A stretch of DNA of 64,000 nt from Acanthosepion esculentum (Eukaryota > Mollusca > Cephalopoda > Sepiida > Sepiidae). The notes beneath the pieces were generated by a model. The model ran no database searches, was not told the origin of the DNA, and saw only the letters and a program-made list of their open reading frames with translations. Positions 9,726 to 20,649 of this stretch are shown in pieces. The stretch lies in the NCBI GenBank assembly GCA_964036315.1, contig OZ038479.1:59795746-59859745 (forward strand). Direction: 5' to 3'. A program made the translations under genes and the position numbers. Each line of letters begins with the position of its first letter. Positions within the stretch are counted from its first letter, which is position 1.

Positions 9726-10950
9726 TATGGCGCTTCTTCACGGCGATAATTTTTTCATCTGCCAAGATTTTGTTGACATGCGGTTGTTTCGGCATAAATA
9801 CTGCTACTTTGTAAAACTGTCATTATGCCAGTTCAAAACGTGGTAACCGTTGCTGTATCTTCTCTTTCTAAAAAATATTCCTTTACTCCACCTGTTTGTC
9901 TTCATAGTACTTGCTCTTCCATACATGTGTTCAAACTTTTTCCAGCTGAATAAGGAAGCTTATGTCCTGCGTTCTATTGTCTTAGTACAGTCCCACCATC
10001 ATGGCAAACTACGTATTGTTAAACCTGCATTCTCCAACCTTCTTCATTCTCCCTGTCCTAATTTCATCTGTTTCTTGCTGATTATAGGTAATTACTGTAA
10101 ACTGGTTGCCAGTCTCAATAAAATAAAAAAGGTTCACGTTTCCTACTGATGTTATCCTTTTATTTAAGAGATACACTGTGAAAACTAGAAAGAAATAACA
10201 ATTCTCTCAGAAAGGGAAGATAGATGAAAAAAAAAAACTTTTCAAAGAAATACAGAAACAAGAAAAACACTTTACAAATGGAAACAATAACAACTTGAAA
10301 CAAACTCAAAATGATAAGGGAACACATGGTGTCTTAGAGGTGAATTTCAGACAGTAGTAGGGAGCATATACTGTATCTGCCGGCCTATTGGATGCACCTA
10401 TGCATTGAACACACCCAGATTTTGGCATGGAATATTTAGGTAAGCAAAATGCATACATCACAACCCCCAAAAATCAAAATTATACTAGTCTCACTAACAA
10501 TGAAGAAACACTTACACGTATTAGCGCAACTTATTCTACTGGTCCTTTTTTTTTGATAAAAATGAGGTAAGGTTTAATTACCAAGACATTTTTTGGAAAA
10601 GAAGAATTTTAGTAGATTTCATCATGCAATTATTGAAAAATTATTTTAGCTGTTTATCAGGGAGCAACATCTACACAGAGTAAATTTATAATAACTACAA
10701 AGAAATTTACTGCTATCACTGAACACTGGTGCATATGGTAATAGACAAACAAAAACAGAATATGGTACTTGTCAAAAAAAAGTCCCATGCAGAAAACAAA
10801 TTCCAATATCTGTATATCAACAAAAACACACACAAAGCAAATATTTCTGTAAAATCTGGCATTTCTACAAAATAAGCGGCAAAATATTGCATAAATTTCT
10901 TTTTTCTGGGTGAATTTTTCAGGGATATTTTTATTGATATCATGTTTATT
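9726..10950. other. Unrecognised sequence
   Basis: A 99-codon frame at 9850-10149 has no recognised similarity. The stretch contains ordinary poly-A and poly-T runs. No repeat partner in the window was seen. Confidence 0.25.
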
Positions 10951-10953
10951 TAC

Positions 10954-11186
10954 TTTCAGGAGTCCTAGTTTCAGAGCTAAGCTGATACTGGGTGAACCCC
11001 AATTTTTTGTGGCCTTCATGTCCCTCTCATACATAATACTGCTGTATTGGATGCAGGGTAATTTTTTTTGAAAAATCTGCATCCAATAATAAGTAATTAC
11101 CATGTTGCCATTTTGACTAGCAGTAGCTAAAGAACACGTGGTAGTTTCCATACTCCAAAGCGGTAACAGATTTTCAGAAACTACAG
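10954..11186 (-). CDS. Possible internal exon of an unidentified protein
   Basis: On the minus strand an open frame sits between a good 3' splice site (pyrimidine/CA run, then ATGTATTTAG at 11187) and a 5' splice site (GAAA|GTAAAT at 10953). The translation has balanced composition unlike the AT-rich frames around it: SENLLPLWSMETTTCSLATA, then NMVITYYWMQIFQKK and ERDMKATKNWGSPSISLALK. LWSMETTTCSLATASQNG has a flavour of a WD-repeat strand, but I do not recognise the protein. A 12-base inverted repeat (TATTGGATGCAG / CTGCATCCAATA) lies inside. No neighbouring exon was found, so it may equally be a relic exon or chance. The longer 192-codon frame (10657-11235) runs into intron-like sequence. 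Confidence 0.3.
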
Positions 11187-11195
11187 CTAAATACA

Positions 11196-11224
11196 TGTGT
11201 GTGTGTGTGTGTGTATATATATAA
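11196..11224. repeat. (TG)n(TA)n microsatellite
   Basis: ATGTGTGTGTGTGTGTGT followed by ATATATATA. Confidence 0.9.
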
Positions 11225-11269
11225 TAAATTTCCATTTTTATTAAAAATTATTCTAATAATTTTAACCCT

Positions 11270-11735
11270 GTTACTACTGCTAGCATGGAATCAAGTTGTA
11301 AAGTTTCTCAGCCTGGGAACACATATGCTGCATAGCCCCTTGATGGAGGTGATCTTGTGGTGACAGCTTCAATTCCATAATAAAGTTGCATTCTTCTCTC
11401 TCAGCCAGTGATCGCCAGTTTTTTGGTTCGGAGATAAAAGAACTTCAACACAGGGAATTTTATTTAACTATTTTATAAATATAGATGTATATATATTCTA
11501 ACTAGCCAGTGGGGTTGCTCTCCCTCCACTGGGGAGCCGTTTCAGACACAAAAGAAGCACATCTACATTGTTTGACGGTTAAGAAACAACTCACTGAAAT
11601 CCCTTTCTCTATCTATTGTTCTCACAGTGGCTCAGCCAATCAAAATCAACTTCCTTATTTTGTCTTCCATCTGACCTCAAAGGTCAACCCCAGGAAGTCA
11701 GAAGAGCAATACACTTCCTCTAAAAAATAATAGTC
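11270..11735. repeat. GC-richer block, possibly LTR-derived
   Basis: Balanced base composition stands out from the surroundings. ATTCTAACTAGCCAGTGGGG and CTCCCTCCACTGGGGAG near 11495-11530 resemble ATTCTAACTGTGCAAAGGG and CCCTCGCTAGGGAGGGG at 34855-34895, so it belongs to a dispersed family. AATAAAG at about 11381 and no protein similarity suggest untranslated or LTR sequence. Identity is unproven. Confidence 0.3.
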
Positions 11736-12075
11736 TGGTAAACTGTTATTTAATACATATACAGATCGCTTTGGCAACTTTTACAGTTGTCTCATTGCAT
11801 TTTCTATTTTTCTTTAACATTCCCTCATTTGCCAAATATTCAGTCCATGGTATTTTCAATATGTTGAACCCTCATGTCAGTCATTTCAAATTGAAAAAAA
11901 TTTATTGCCATATAAGAAATTAGACATTACACCTTAGGCTAGTACACTTTTCCTTATTGCTTATGTTTGTGGGGATTACACAACCTTGTCTATCACATGA
12001 CATTCTCTTTAGGATTGTGAAAAGAAAGGACTTCTTTCTCTTGGCAAACCAACTATCAAGTATTTAAAGAATACA

Positions 12076-12105
12076 CACACACACACACATACACACACAC
12101 ACAAG
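12076..12105. repeat. (AC)n microsatellite
   Basis: ACACACACACACACAC with a single ATAC interruption. Confidence 0.9.
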
Positions 12106-12445
12106 AAATATTATTAAAAGTTTTGTTTGCAATATAAAAAATATACCTAACGAAGTAAATTCAAAAATATGTTTAAAAAAAACCCAAAATCTTAGAAGAA
12201 TTATTCTTTGAAATACCTATTCCTTATTTCAATCCTCCAGGAGAGCAATATTTTTTGCCTCCTTACTCTCATATTTTTCACTGACATGAAGGGGACAATT
12301 ATATTTAATCAACTGCTAGATCTGCTGTTATGAAGCTTGTGTAATCTTTAACCTTCATGCCTGCCATTATTTTAACTACCTTCTCTCCTTGGCAATGTTT
12401 GTTTGAAAATGTGATGATTAGAATTGTAATAAAACCTAAAAATAT

Positions 12446-12503
12446 GATGAAAGTGAATTTATACATTTTTTGTTTTTGAAAAATGTATAAATTCACTTTC
12501 ATC
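12446..12503. repeat. Perfect 25-base hairpin with 8-base loop
   Basis: Left arm 12446-12470 (GATGAAAGTGAATTTATACA...) and right arm 12479-12503 are exact reverse complements around TGTTTTTG. Such a hairpin may come from template switching or be a foldback element; it could also be transcribed as a short stem-loop. Confidence 0.85.
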
Positions 12504-13189
12504 AAAATATTAAACACTATTTATTAAACTGTTTATTTATAAGAATAATTTTATATTTACATTCTAAAAAACAATACTATTAAAACTAATGTAATGCTAT
12601 ATTTATCATTTACCAATTTATAAAAAATAAATCTGAAAATAACTTTTTATTCATAAATTTATAAACATTGACTAAATTATTAAAATATGTGTATCAACTC
12701 TAAGGAAATCCTTATCATTTACCACTTTTTAAAATTCAAATCGATTGGCAATTAGCTGATGTTTTACTAACCATTCCAATAATAAATAAAGAATGTAAAT
12801 GAAGAATATAATAAATACATAGTGTTTATTATTTCTGTTATCAATTCTCAAGAAGAAAGAAATGTTTAGGTTTTATTTAAATTCTAATCATAGCTTTTTA
12901 AAACAATTAACATTGCCAAGGAGTGAAGGTAGTTAAAATAATAGCAGTGTCAAAGCGTTTTTTTTGAAGACACAAAGTTTAAGGATTGCTAAAAGTTGGT
13001 TCACTGTGTTGTGCCAAAATTTATCTTTCACATTTATAAATCTACTATTCATCTGTGCATTGAATATTGCTGCCACATCAGGTCTGGTGCTCCTGCTATA
13101 TATCTCATGATTCTTGACAAAATTCATAGAAGAATTGACAATAGTTTGGGTCCTAACCTGTAATCTCAGCTTTAGTTCCTTTCCCACTG

Positions 13190-13590
13190 TCATAACATAA
13201 GTTCCCTGTGCCTTTAAGTATATTCATGGCAAATGTTTTGATGAGCTTTCCTCTTCGGTACTTTGACTTCATGAATTTAAGTGTAATACTAGATTGGCAG
13301 TTATGTCTCATCATTTTACTGTTGAAATTGCTAGATATAACCATAAGTTCTATGCTAATAGTTTCTTTTCTTACACTTCTTGCTTGTAGAACTCCCTTTT
13401 GGCTTCTTACTTTCCTAGTAACCATAATCTTCAAAAATTTAAATGCAACATGAATCACCATTGTTTGTCTATTTTACTCCTGTTTATTTACTGTCCTTTC
13501 TCCTCACTGACATCTTCTTAATTTCTTTCACTCTCAGTAACCCCTTGTGTCCTAGTGAATTTATCAGCTTGCTTGGGGCAAAATAATTAA
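13190..13590 (+). repeat. Long repeat family X, terminal part, copy 2
   Basis: TGAATTTAAGTGTAATACTAGATTGG, CTTGTAGAACTCCCTTTTGG, AATCTTCAAAAATTTAAATGC and GCTTGCTTGGGGCAAAATAA recur at 20680-21000 (plus), 50030-50700 (plus) and reversed at 33340-33560. The order is fixed among copies. The frames on both strands here are by-products. Confidence 0.7.
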
Positions 13591-14283
13591 AAGAAAAAAA
13601 CTGCTAAATAAAGTTACTTTCTTGTCATCCAGTTGTTATGTTGAGAAATATAAACAAAATTCAAATATATTTCAGAATAATATTGTTCTGTTTTGTGTTG
13701 ACATATTTAAATGCATCTGAAAAAATATGCCCTCTTTTTTTGTCAATATTTGCATCTGGTTTTTAAAATCTGAACCGAATACAAACACAACTGACATTGT
13801 TGAGGAATATAGTTGGCACCTGTACAATTCCCAGTTGAGTGATAATGCCTTCCAAAATGCATTCCTGATAAACAATTTTAGAAAAGAACAACTCATCCAG
13901 CTAGAACGCAATATCATGCTTAGTTCAATATCTGATAATTAATGTCATCTTGACAAGAGAAGCTTAGTTGGCTTCATCCTGACTTGCCATATGTCAGAAC
14001 AATTGATATTATGTTTGGGCTTTTCAGTGAATATCAAAATATGGTAAAGCTACCTTTAAATACTGTTATTTTAGTTATCCCTGGAGGCATGGTGGAGTAA
14101 GGGAGTGTGAACTGTGCCACTGTTATGTATTTGGAGGGCAATATAGAATAAAATATAGAATATAGTATATTTATATCAGATTAATTGTGGGTAATTGAAT
14201 GACAAAATAAAAAAATTCTACCTACTCATTTTTGTATTTTTGAAATAATTTTTCAAAGTAAATAATTGTTTTATTGACGGAAT

Positions 14284-14284
<1 letters not shown>
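13591..14284. other. AT-rich sequence without recognised features
   Basis: Overlapping small frames on opposite strands at 13672-13942 have no recognised similarity. No repeat partner was seen. Confidence 0.25.
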
Positions 14285-14328
<44 letters not shown>

Positions 14329-14483
14329 GGGATCAAATATGGATCAGAGCCCAACAGAATGATAGGATAAAGTACAAATAGGAAATGTTTATCAATCTAA
14401 CATGTTTCACTTTTATTGACAAAGCTTTAATACAAGTGAAACATGTTACATTGATAAATGTTTCCTATTTGTTCTTTTATCTT

Positions 14484-14531
<48 letters not shown>
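14285..14531. repeat. Imperfect hairpin of about 50-base arms between two (TA)n tracts
   Basis: (TA)n at about 14297-14325, then left arm 14361-14411 (GATAGGATAAAGTACAAATA...) and right arm 14434-14486 (...CCTATTTGTTCTTTTATC), reverse complements with few mismatches around a loop of some 22 bases, then (TA)n at 14487-14531. The symmetrical TA-hairpin-TA layout suggests a foldback MITE inserted in a TA run. An animal microRNA precursor is an alternative, though the arms are long and very well paired. Confidence 0.75.
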
Positions 14532-14533
<2 letters not shown>

Positions 14534-14612
14534 ATTAATGTGTCTAAGAGTTATTGTAGTGTATAAAATTTAAGAACAAAACAAAAAAATATTTAAAAGT
14601 ATTAGCTTGATG

Positions 14613-14641
14613 TTTAAACTATCTACAATAGATAGTTTAAA
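14613..14641. repeat. Perfect 13-base hairpin with CAA loop
   Basis: TTTAAACTATCTA, CAA, TAGATAGTTTAAA. Confidence 0.85.
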
Positions 14642-15560
14642 TATCTAGGTTTTAACTAATAGTTTAAAATAGCTTTTTCTTCTTTTTTTAATTTTAGACA
14701 TTAAAATAACTTAGTTGCATCCCTTGACGTTTCATGTGAGCTTACATGATGAAATTTTAAATTGTACAGTACATAACCTTAGAATTTTTCACTTTACACA
14801 TAAAAAATTTCATTTTCAGATGAAAACAACAATTTTGTCTTAAAAAAATGATGAATACAAAAACTTTTTGTCTTAGGAAAAAATAAGACCCTAATGATGA
14901 CATTGTGCTAATGTCAAAAGTACTTAGAATAAAATGAATATGCATCAACACGGTAATTTTCTTTCTTCCTTTAATAAGGATACTAAGAAACTTGTCTGTA
15001 ATTACAAGAGGATCCTGTTAAAAATAAGTAGACAAAACTTGTCTAAATTATTTAATGAGACATTAATATATATCCAGATGGATATATACATACTATCCAG
15101 ATGAGCTTAATCACAAATTTAAAAATATAGATAGTATTAATATATAATCCTACAAATCAGGACCTACCCACATTTCTCACCCGCACAAGACAGACATGCT
15201 TGTGGAGGTGTTGAGGCCTCACACTTATATACACACCCACACGAATATACACACTTACACACATTATACTCACTCACTCCCTAAGAACCAAATAATACAC
15301 ACACTTAACAGAGACACATCCCCTTTCCTGGAACCAATAAAACTGTCAAAAGGACCAAGGGAATTCAGAGCAGCATGAATCCATCCAGCTCTTATCTTAG
15401 ATAACAACTTAAAAAAGACTGTTTGACCAACACAAGGACTGACCAAAATTCATGTTAAAAAAAAACAAAAAAACAAATGAAAACTACAGACAAAAGTTCA
15501 TTTTCTCCTTCAAGACATTCATTTCTGTTGTTCCCTGCTACTAGCAAGCAGACATTTTTT
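14642..15560. other. Unrecognised sequence with a CA-rich patch
   Basis: 15220-15300 is rich in ACACAC and CACTCAC repeats. The 60-codon frame there is a by-product of these. Nothing else was recognised. Confidence 0.3.
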
Positions 15561-15562
15561 TT

Positions 15563-15605
15563 TCTCCTGATGATGGCCATGTTGGCCAAAACTAGTTGAG
15601 GAATC
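15563..15605 (+). ncRNA. Hammerhead-like motif (degenerate)
   Basis: TCCTGATGATGGCCATGTTGGCCAAAAC: CTGATGA is followed by a perfect hairpin (TGGCCA, TGT, TGGCCA) and AAAAC in place of GAAAC. The layout equals the core of a hammerhead ribozyme as found in Penelope-like termini, with one core G replaced by A, so it is unlikely to cleave. The closing stem was not traced with confidence. Confidence 0.35.
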
Positions 15606-15779
15606 TAACTGAAATAATAAAAAAAACGAAAGAATATTAATATACAACCCAGTGTGTCTGAAGATTTTAATTTTTTAATATTTTTATTGTTCAAAACACA
15701 CATATATAAGAGAATGAAAAGAAATACAACAAATGTTGATAATATCATGAGAAATCAAGATTGCTTAATTGAGATCTAA

Positions 15780-15850
15780 ATTTACACTATTTACATTCAA
15801 ACTATTGTCCTCATCTTTGTTGTCCTGTCAAAGTTTAGGTTGTTATGCCC
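15780..15850 (-). repeat. Fragment of the Penelope-type terminal repeat
   Basis: Reverse complement contains AAGATGAGGACAATAGTTTG and GAATGTAAATAGTGTAAA, matching 3900-3950 and 22155-22220. Confidence 0.5.
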
Positions 15851-16060
15851 TGTGACATTCATCCTATGAGACAATAGCATTGGTTTGTGAATTGTCTGGG
15901 ATGAAAGCATTGGTTCCTGAATTTGGTGACATGGTAATTGTGAGTTCAATCCTTGGGCTAGACCGTGTGTACTTGGGCTCAGTGGAAATAGGTGAGCAAT
16001 AACTGAGCAGTGCTGAAAAATAAGACCTGGATGAGATAAGAAAGAACTGATGAAGAAAGA
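15850..16060 (+). repeat. tRNA-like SINE family A, copy 2
   Basis: GAAAGCATTGGTTCCTGAA, TTTGGTGACATGGTAATTG, B-box-like GAGTTCAATCC at 15942-15952, then AGGTGAGCAATAACTGAGCA as in copy 1. Confidence 0.7.
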
Positions 16061-16189
16061 ATACTGGAGAGATAGACATCTGAAAAAATCAGCACATATG
16101 CTAGGCTATGAGAACATCCATAGTTGGTCCAGCATAGAAATAATTACAATATAGGAGCTGCTAATAAAAAAAAAAAGAGAGAGAAATGA

Positions 16190-16430
16190 CAGCAAGGCTT
16201 CAACGGCAGCAATTGCAGCAATCAAAACACGACAGGCAGCAACAGCAGTTGCAATATTAATCAGCAGGTAGGTTAGGTTTAAGGCTCAAAGTTCATTACA
16301 GAAAATTATCCTACAGCCTAGTGGATTAAAGTATTGGTTCATGAATTTGGTGACATAGTAGTTGTAAGATCAATCTCTGGATTGGGAGTGTATACTTGGA
16401 TTCAATGGAAACTGAGCAGTACTACAAATA
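16190..16430 (+). repeat. tRNA-like SINE family A, copy 3
   Basis: CAG-rich start (ACGACAGGCAGCAACAGCAG), GGTTAGGTTTAAGGCTC, TAGTGGATTAAAGTATTGG and TTTGGTGACATAGTAG. The B box is decayed (AGATCAATCTC). It sits about 130 bases after copy 2 in the same orientation, with an A-rich run between. Confidence 0.7.
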
Positions 16431-16890
16431 ATGTAGCATTGCAGCTCAAACCAAACATCTGTTTCCTTCTCAGGGTGCAGGTTTTTCCAGTTGAATGTCT
16501 GTGGTTTAAAAAAAATAATTCTTACCCATGAATTAAAAGCATGAGACTATTTTAGCACTAGGCAAATTTTATTCTGGTTGTAAACTTCTGTTGTAGACAA
16601 GTGGGGTGAGAAATGTTAAGGGGGTGAACAGTTTAATAGGCTTGTTTTTCTTTTCATGTTGTGACAAGTTGTTTCTAGTCCCTCACTATCTGCTCTGTCT
16701 GGGTCTGTCTGTTGCTCCTAGGAACCACTGTCTTATAGATACAGCATTGTCTTCTCAATTTTACCTAAAAAAAAAAATTATCAAGAACCCAGGGTCTTGT
16801 TCTACTCAGTGACACTCCTTGTCAAGTTAGTTTAACATGGTTCTTGTGAGGTTTACTTCACTGTCAAAACAATTTTTATAACATCTTTCA
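16431..16890. other. Unrecognised sequence
   Basis: Two frames of 65 and 68 codons have no recognised similarity and no repeat partner was seen. Confidence 0.25.
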
Positions 16891-16899
16891 GATGTTTTC

Positions 16900-17445
16900 A
16901 TTTAACAAGATATTGGCTGACACTGATATCACTATGATAAGAATTATTGAATATTCAGGCCAGTCAATGAAAATAAATAAATATACTGTTTAACAAATAA
17001 CAGACAATCTACTCAAATAAAAAATAACATTTAAGTAATAAAATATATATCATTAATGAAAAATACATTCTTAAAAATTGCTTTATGTTATGAAACAAAA
17101 CTGAGCAGAAATATATATTTCAAGAGTTTGGAAAATCTCTGCTTAAAAGCACTATTCAGGCTTTGCTTGGTCATCAAGCACTCTGTGGCTGATAGTGTCA
17201 GATCTAATGATGGTTTGTCCTAGGGAAACACAGCTTTGAATGTGTTTAAAAGCTCTATTTGGGCTTTACCTGGCCATCAAGCACTCTGTGGCTGAGTGGT
17301 CAAAGTACATCAGACCTAATGACAGTTTCCATTAGGAGAATGCAGATTTGCATCCTGCCAGAGAGAGCATATTTTTCTAATAAGATTTATCAAATATTCA
17401 GGCCAGTAGATGAAAATAAATAAATATACCATTTAATAAATAAAC
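16900..17445 (+). repeat. tRNA-like SINE family B, two adjoining copies
   Basis: The tail ATATTCAGGCCAGTCAATGA with AATAAATATACTGTTTAAC at 16950-17000 belongs to a first copy. A second head, GTGGCTGAGTGGTCAAAGTA from 17289 and AGATTTGCATCC at 17344, is followed by ATATTCAGGCCAGTAGATG at 17393. A short stretch (GGCTTTGCTTGGTCATCAAG ... GGCTTTACCTGGCCATCAAG) is itself repeated at about 17160 and 17260, so part of the head is tandemly duplicated. Confidence 0.65.
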
Positions 17446-18440
17446 ATAAGAGAAGGAAGAAGTTATTGGATTGATACCTGAGACCACTACCCATAGAAAA
17501 AGGCGATCTCCTGATTTGGAAAAATTTTCAAGAGCCAGACAACAAAAGGGCTCATTGGTAGATATGGGAATCACTGAGACCCCTAACCGCATCATGCCCA
17601 TATCAGTTTTAGGTAAATGTCAATAAATACAAGGAATTGAAGTGGCCAAAAAGCAGTTGTTCCAGATGCCAGATGAGGTCCCGTGACTTTCTGCCTGAAG
17701 AGAACCTCCGACATAAGCCTTGTGCCAAATTTAACCAAACCAGCTGAAGTGTCATGTTCAACTTAAGAAGTGGGTTGGGTCAATAATTGTCTGCATGAAG
17801 AACTGATAAATTCTAATGTCAAGACTAACCAAGTACTGTACAAAAGAATGTATATAGAAACATTTATTTTTAAAGTTATGGTTTTTTACTTGCGTCTTCA
17901 TTCTGCCTAGACGAGACAATGACAATTCAATCTTTGCCAGCCTTATGATCAAAACTAAACACAATGTGGGATAAGGCAAGGTTTGGATTGAAGCGATCAT
18001 CTCTTTGATCAGCCATGGGCACTGGACATTCAGATGATCAGGAGGAATACTGAAGGTGACATATTAATTTTATATAAAATGCTTCAAAAAATTAGTTCTT
18101 ACATAACTACTTAAAGAAAAACTTTATAAAACACCCATGAATGAAAAAGAAATGTAATTAATATCATTCAGCTTTCAAATAATGACTTTATTAGAGAAAA
18201 AATACAATATATCTTTTAACATCAAAACAAACAATTTAATGACAATTAATTCTTATGAATAATACTTAAAGTACAAATTTTGAAACTTAGAATAAATAAA
18301 ATATTTAAAAGCATTTGTTAGGTTTCTACAGATTACCTCCCAACTTTTTAATGTTTCAAATCTTACATGCTTAATTGTTGCAGAATCTAAAAATAAAATG
18401 AAAAAAAAAAAAACTTACAAAATTAATCATAACATTGTTG
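17446..18440. other. Sequence without recognised genes
   Basis: Slightly GC-richer near 17460-17760. Minus frames of 67 and 80 codons show no recognised domain. It may be intron of a minus-strand transcript starting near 18.5 kb. Confidence 0.25.
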
Positions 18441-18447
18441 TGTTCAC

Positions 18448-18590
18448 CTTATCTGGTTTTCGCACGGCCACACATTGAGAGTGCTTCTTCTCTACTGAGA
18501 AAAACACCAGTGTTATATAGCTCTCCCAGTCCCAGACCCACGCTGTTTATTGGCTAATATTTGCCCAGTATTGTTCATATGCAAATAGTC
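18448..18590 (-). promoter_or_regulatory. Candidate polymerase II promoter with short first exon
   Basis: Reading the minus strand: octamer ATTTGCAT (18586-18579), CCAAT box (18553-18549), TATATAA (18519-18513), an initiator-like TCAGTAG about 23 bases on (18498-18493), then a short GC-richer stretch ending AGATAAG|GTGAAC, a good splice donor after 18448. The spacing of octamer, CCAAT and TATA is that of a normal animal promoter. The exon would be about 49 bases with only a tiny reading frame. The nearest minus-strand coding array downstream is copy L, some 17 kb away; a link is possible but unproven. A retrotransposon LTR promoter is the main alternative. Confidence 0.45.
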
Positions 18591-18599
18591 TGTGCCACC

Positions 18600-19130
18600 T
18601 ACTCTTCTCTCAACAGCTCATTGAGAAAGGGGATGCAACTCCTAGTACTTACAGCACTACATATAACCAACTTGGAGTCTTTTATTAGGCTGACCTGATT
18701 CTCTGCTACAATGGTTTCACCTGAGAAGCTGGAACAAATTACCACAAGACAAAAGTAAAAAATACTGAAAAATTCTTTGCCATAATTTTATTTCATATTT
18801 ATATAATAATAATAATGTTTGAATATTTACTAATACTTCTGATAATAGATAACAATTTATACATAGCAACATATAAAATCCAAAAGAGATCATAGCAAAT
18901 CAACATAAAATCAAGACATACATTTGGAAAATGTTACAACATGTGTGAAAATGTTCAAAATGTTTGAAGCTCATGAAAGTAAGATCAATATCAGAATAAA
19001 CTGAAGAATTGTAATTGACTTTCTTACACAAAATATAGGAGAGCTTCTTGGCCAACAGTAAACAATATGGAAAACTGAATCAGTGATTAAAGTTGAAATT
19101 CTGGAGGTAATAGTTTCTAATCTCTTTGCT
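18600..19130. other. Sequence without recognised genes
   Basis: AT-rich; no domain, repeat partner or RNA gene was recognised. Confidence 0.25.
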
Positions 19131-19215
19131 TTAATATCTCAAATGTATTGAAACATTTTATTAAAAAGAACCTGAAAAGGAATGGTCATCAGAAAATATT
19201 TTGTTTATATGAAGG
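19130..19215 (-). repeat. Orphan fragment of the zinc-finger 3' flank
   Basis: ATCTCAAATGTATTGAAAC, TTTTATTAAAAAGAACCTG and GAAAAGGAATGGTCATCAG match bases 1-80 nearly throughout. No fingers adjoin, so this is a relic of a deleted or partial unit. Confidence 0.65.
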
Positions 19216-19334
19216 CATCCATACTCCAAATATCAGAAGGCTTCATGGCTTAAGAGTAAACAATTTATTTGAAAATATTTTGTTTATATTAGGTACCTCC
19301 ACAGATTCACAATATCTAAAGGTTAAAATGAATT

Positions 19335-20570
19335 TAAAAAAATGAAAAATCTTTCTTGAAGTTTTTATTTTAGTTTTAATTTCATGAAATTTAATATTTC
19401 CAGTAAGCAAAATACTTTGCTCTATTTCAAAACTAATTTAAATTGGCTAGAAGGATTTGTTTTGCTAAAAAAATTATTTTACCAGCATTTTTAGCCCATG
19501 TTTAATGCAATGTAATACTAATTATTAAATTGCATAATTATTAAAAAAATATTCCAAAAATAGTTTTCTGAAACTTTACTTGAAGAATAGTAACTGATTT
19601 AAAGTATAATTAATCTGATTTGAAACAACTATTATTTACTTTAAGCTTAAAATATCACAGAAATGCACTTCTTAATACATTGGTTACTGTTTATCTAATC
19701 TGTTCATATTGACAGCTTGAAGACACATCGATGTCTATCTAATGAATGAATTCAACATTATTCTTAAAAAAATAATTGAATATAACATGAGCGACTTTTA
19801 TATATAATTTTTAAGTACTCAGTAATCTTAAAAATTTATGAAAATATTCTCTGTAATCTATGTTTTATAGAATTTTAGAAATTTTAGCCTTGAATTTACT
19901 ATAGTTATCGCTTTTATTTTCTGGAAACGTTGTGTATGGATGTCAATATTTTAAAAAATCAGCACATTTATACACATACAAAACATTGTTTTTAAAATAT
20001 TGGTGTTTGATGATTTGTCTTAAGTTTTTCCATTTATGATTAGAAAATATAGTTTTCACTTAATAATATTATCTAAAAGAGTGAAATTAATACAATTTTA
20101 AAAGCTTTAAAACTTATTCTAATTAAAATTAAAAGAAAATTAAAAAATTCTTGTAAACCTTCATTTTTTCTTAAGACAAGTGCCTTAATATATTTTATTT
20201 ATAAAAGCAATTAAAAGCTTTTCTAATTAAATAATATCATAGTTTAATTGCATTTTTATTTTACAATGCAGAGCAAATTTTTGGTAAATGGTGTTTCTGT
20301 TTACAAAAGATACTGATGATTTGAATTCTCCAAGGAGTCCTGCTTTTAACTAATATAAATATAAAAGTGGTGAAATTTAATTTCTTGACATTTCATAAAA
20401 TTAACTTGGCTCGGGTAAAAGATGTAAAAAAAAAAAAATATTTTACTAAGATTTTCTAAAAAAAATTCCTAAAATAATTTATTTCATTTATGAATAAGTT
20501 CTGAAAATTTAATTAAAATTCAACAATTATTTTTGCAAGAATTTCCAAATCAATGTTTTTTTACAAATTT
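19335..20570. repeat. AT-rich interspersed repeat (abundant family)
   Basis: AATATTTCCAGTAAGCAAAAT near 19400, CAGCACATTTATACACATAC near 19960 and ATTCTCCAAGGAGTCCTGC near 20325 recur, in either orientation, at 31160, 34440, 40480-40690, 52480, 53520, 54700 and 55250-56230. No coding potential. Probably one long non-autonomous DNA element present in many copies. Confidence 0.55.
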
Positions 20571-20649
20571 TGAATGTGCTAGAGTGGATTAAAACATTTA
20601 ATGAAACAATCAAAGAATACTTTGATCTATTCTAATCTTTTATTGCATT

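Larger units (their letters stand above)
11736..13185. other. AT-rich sequence without recognised genes
   Basis: Apart from the microsatellite and hairpin listed, nothing was recognised. Short frames (12305-12517, 12933-13193) read through the hairpin and through the repeat that follows and are not supported. Confidence 0.3.

Noticed and set aside
14361..14486. MicroRNA precursor
   Set aside because: Arms are longer and better paired than usual for animal precursors, and the element is set between TA tracts like a foldback MITE. Small-RNA data would be needed.
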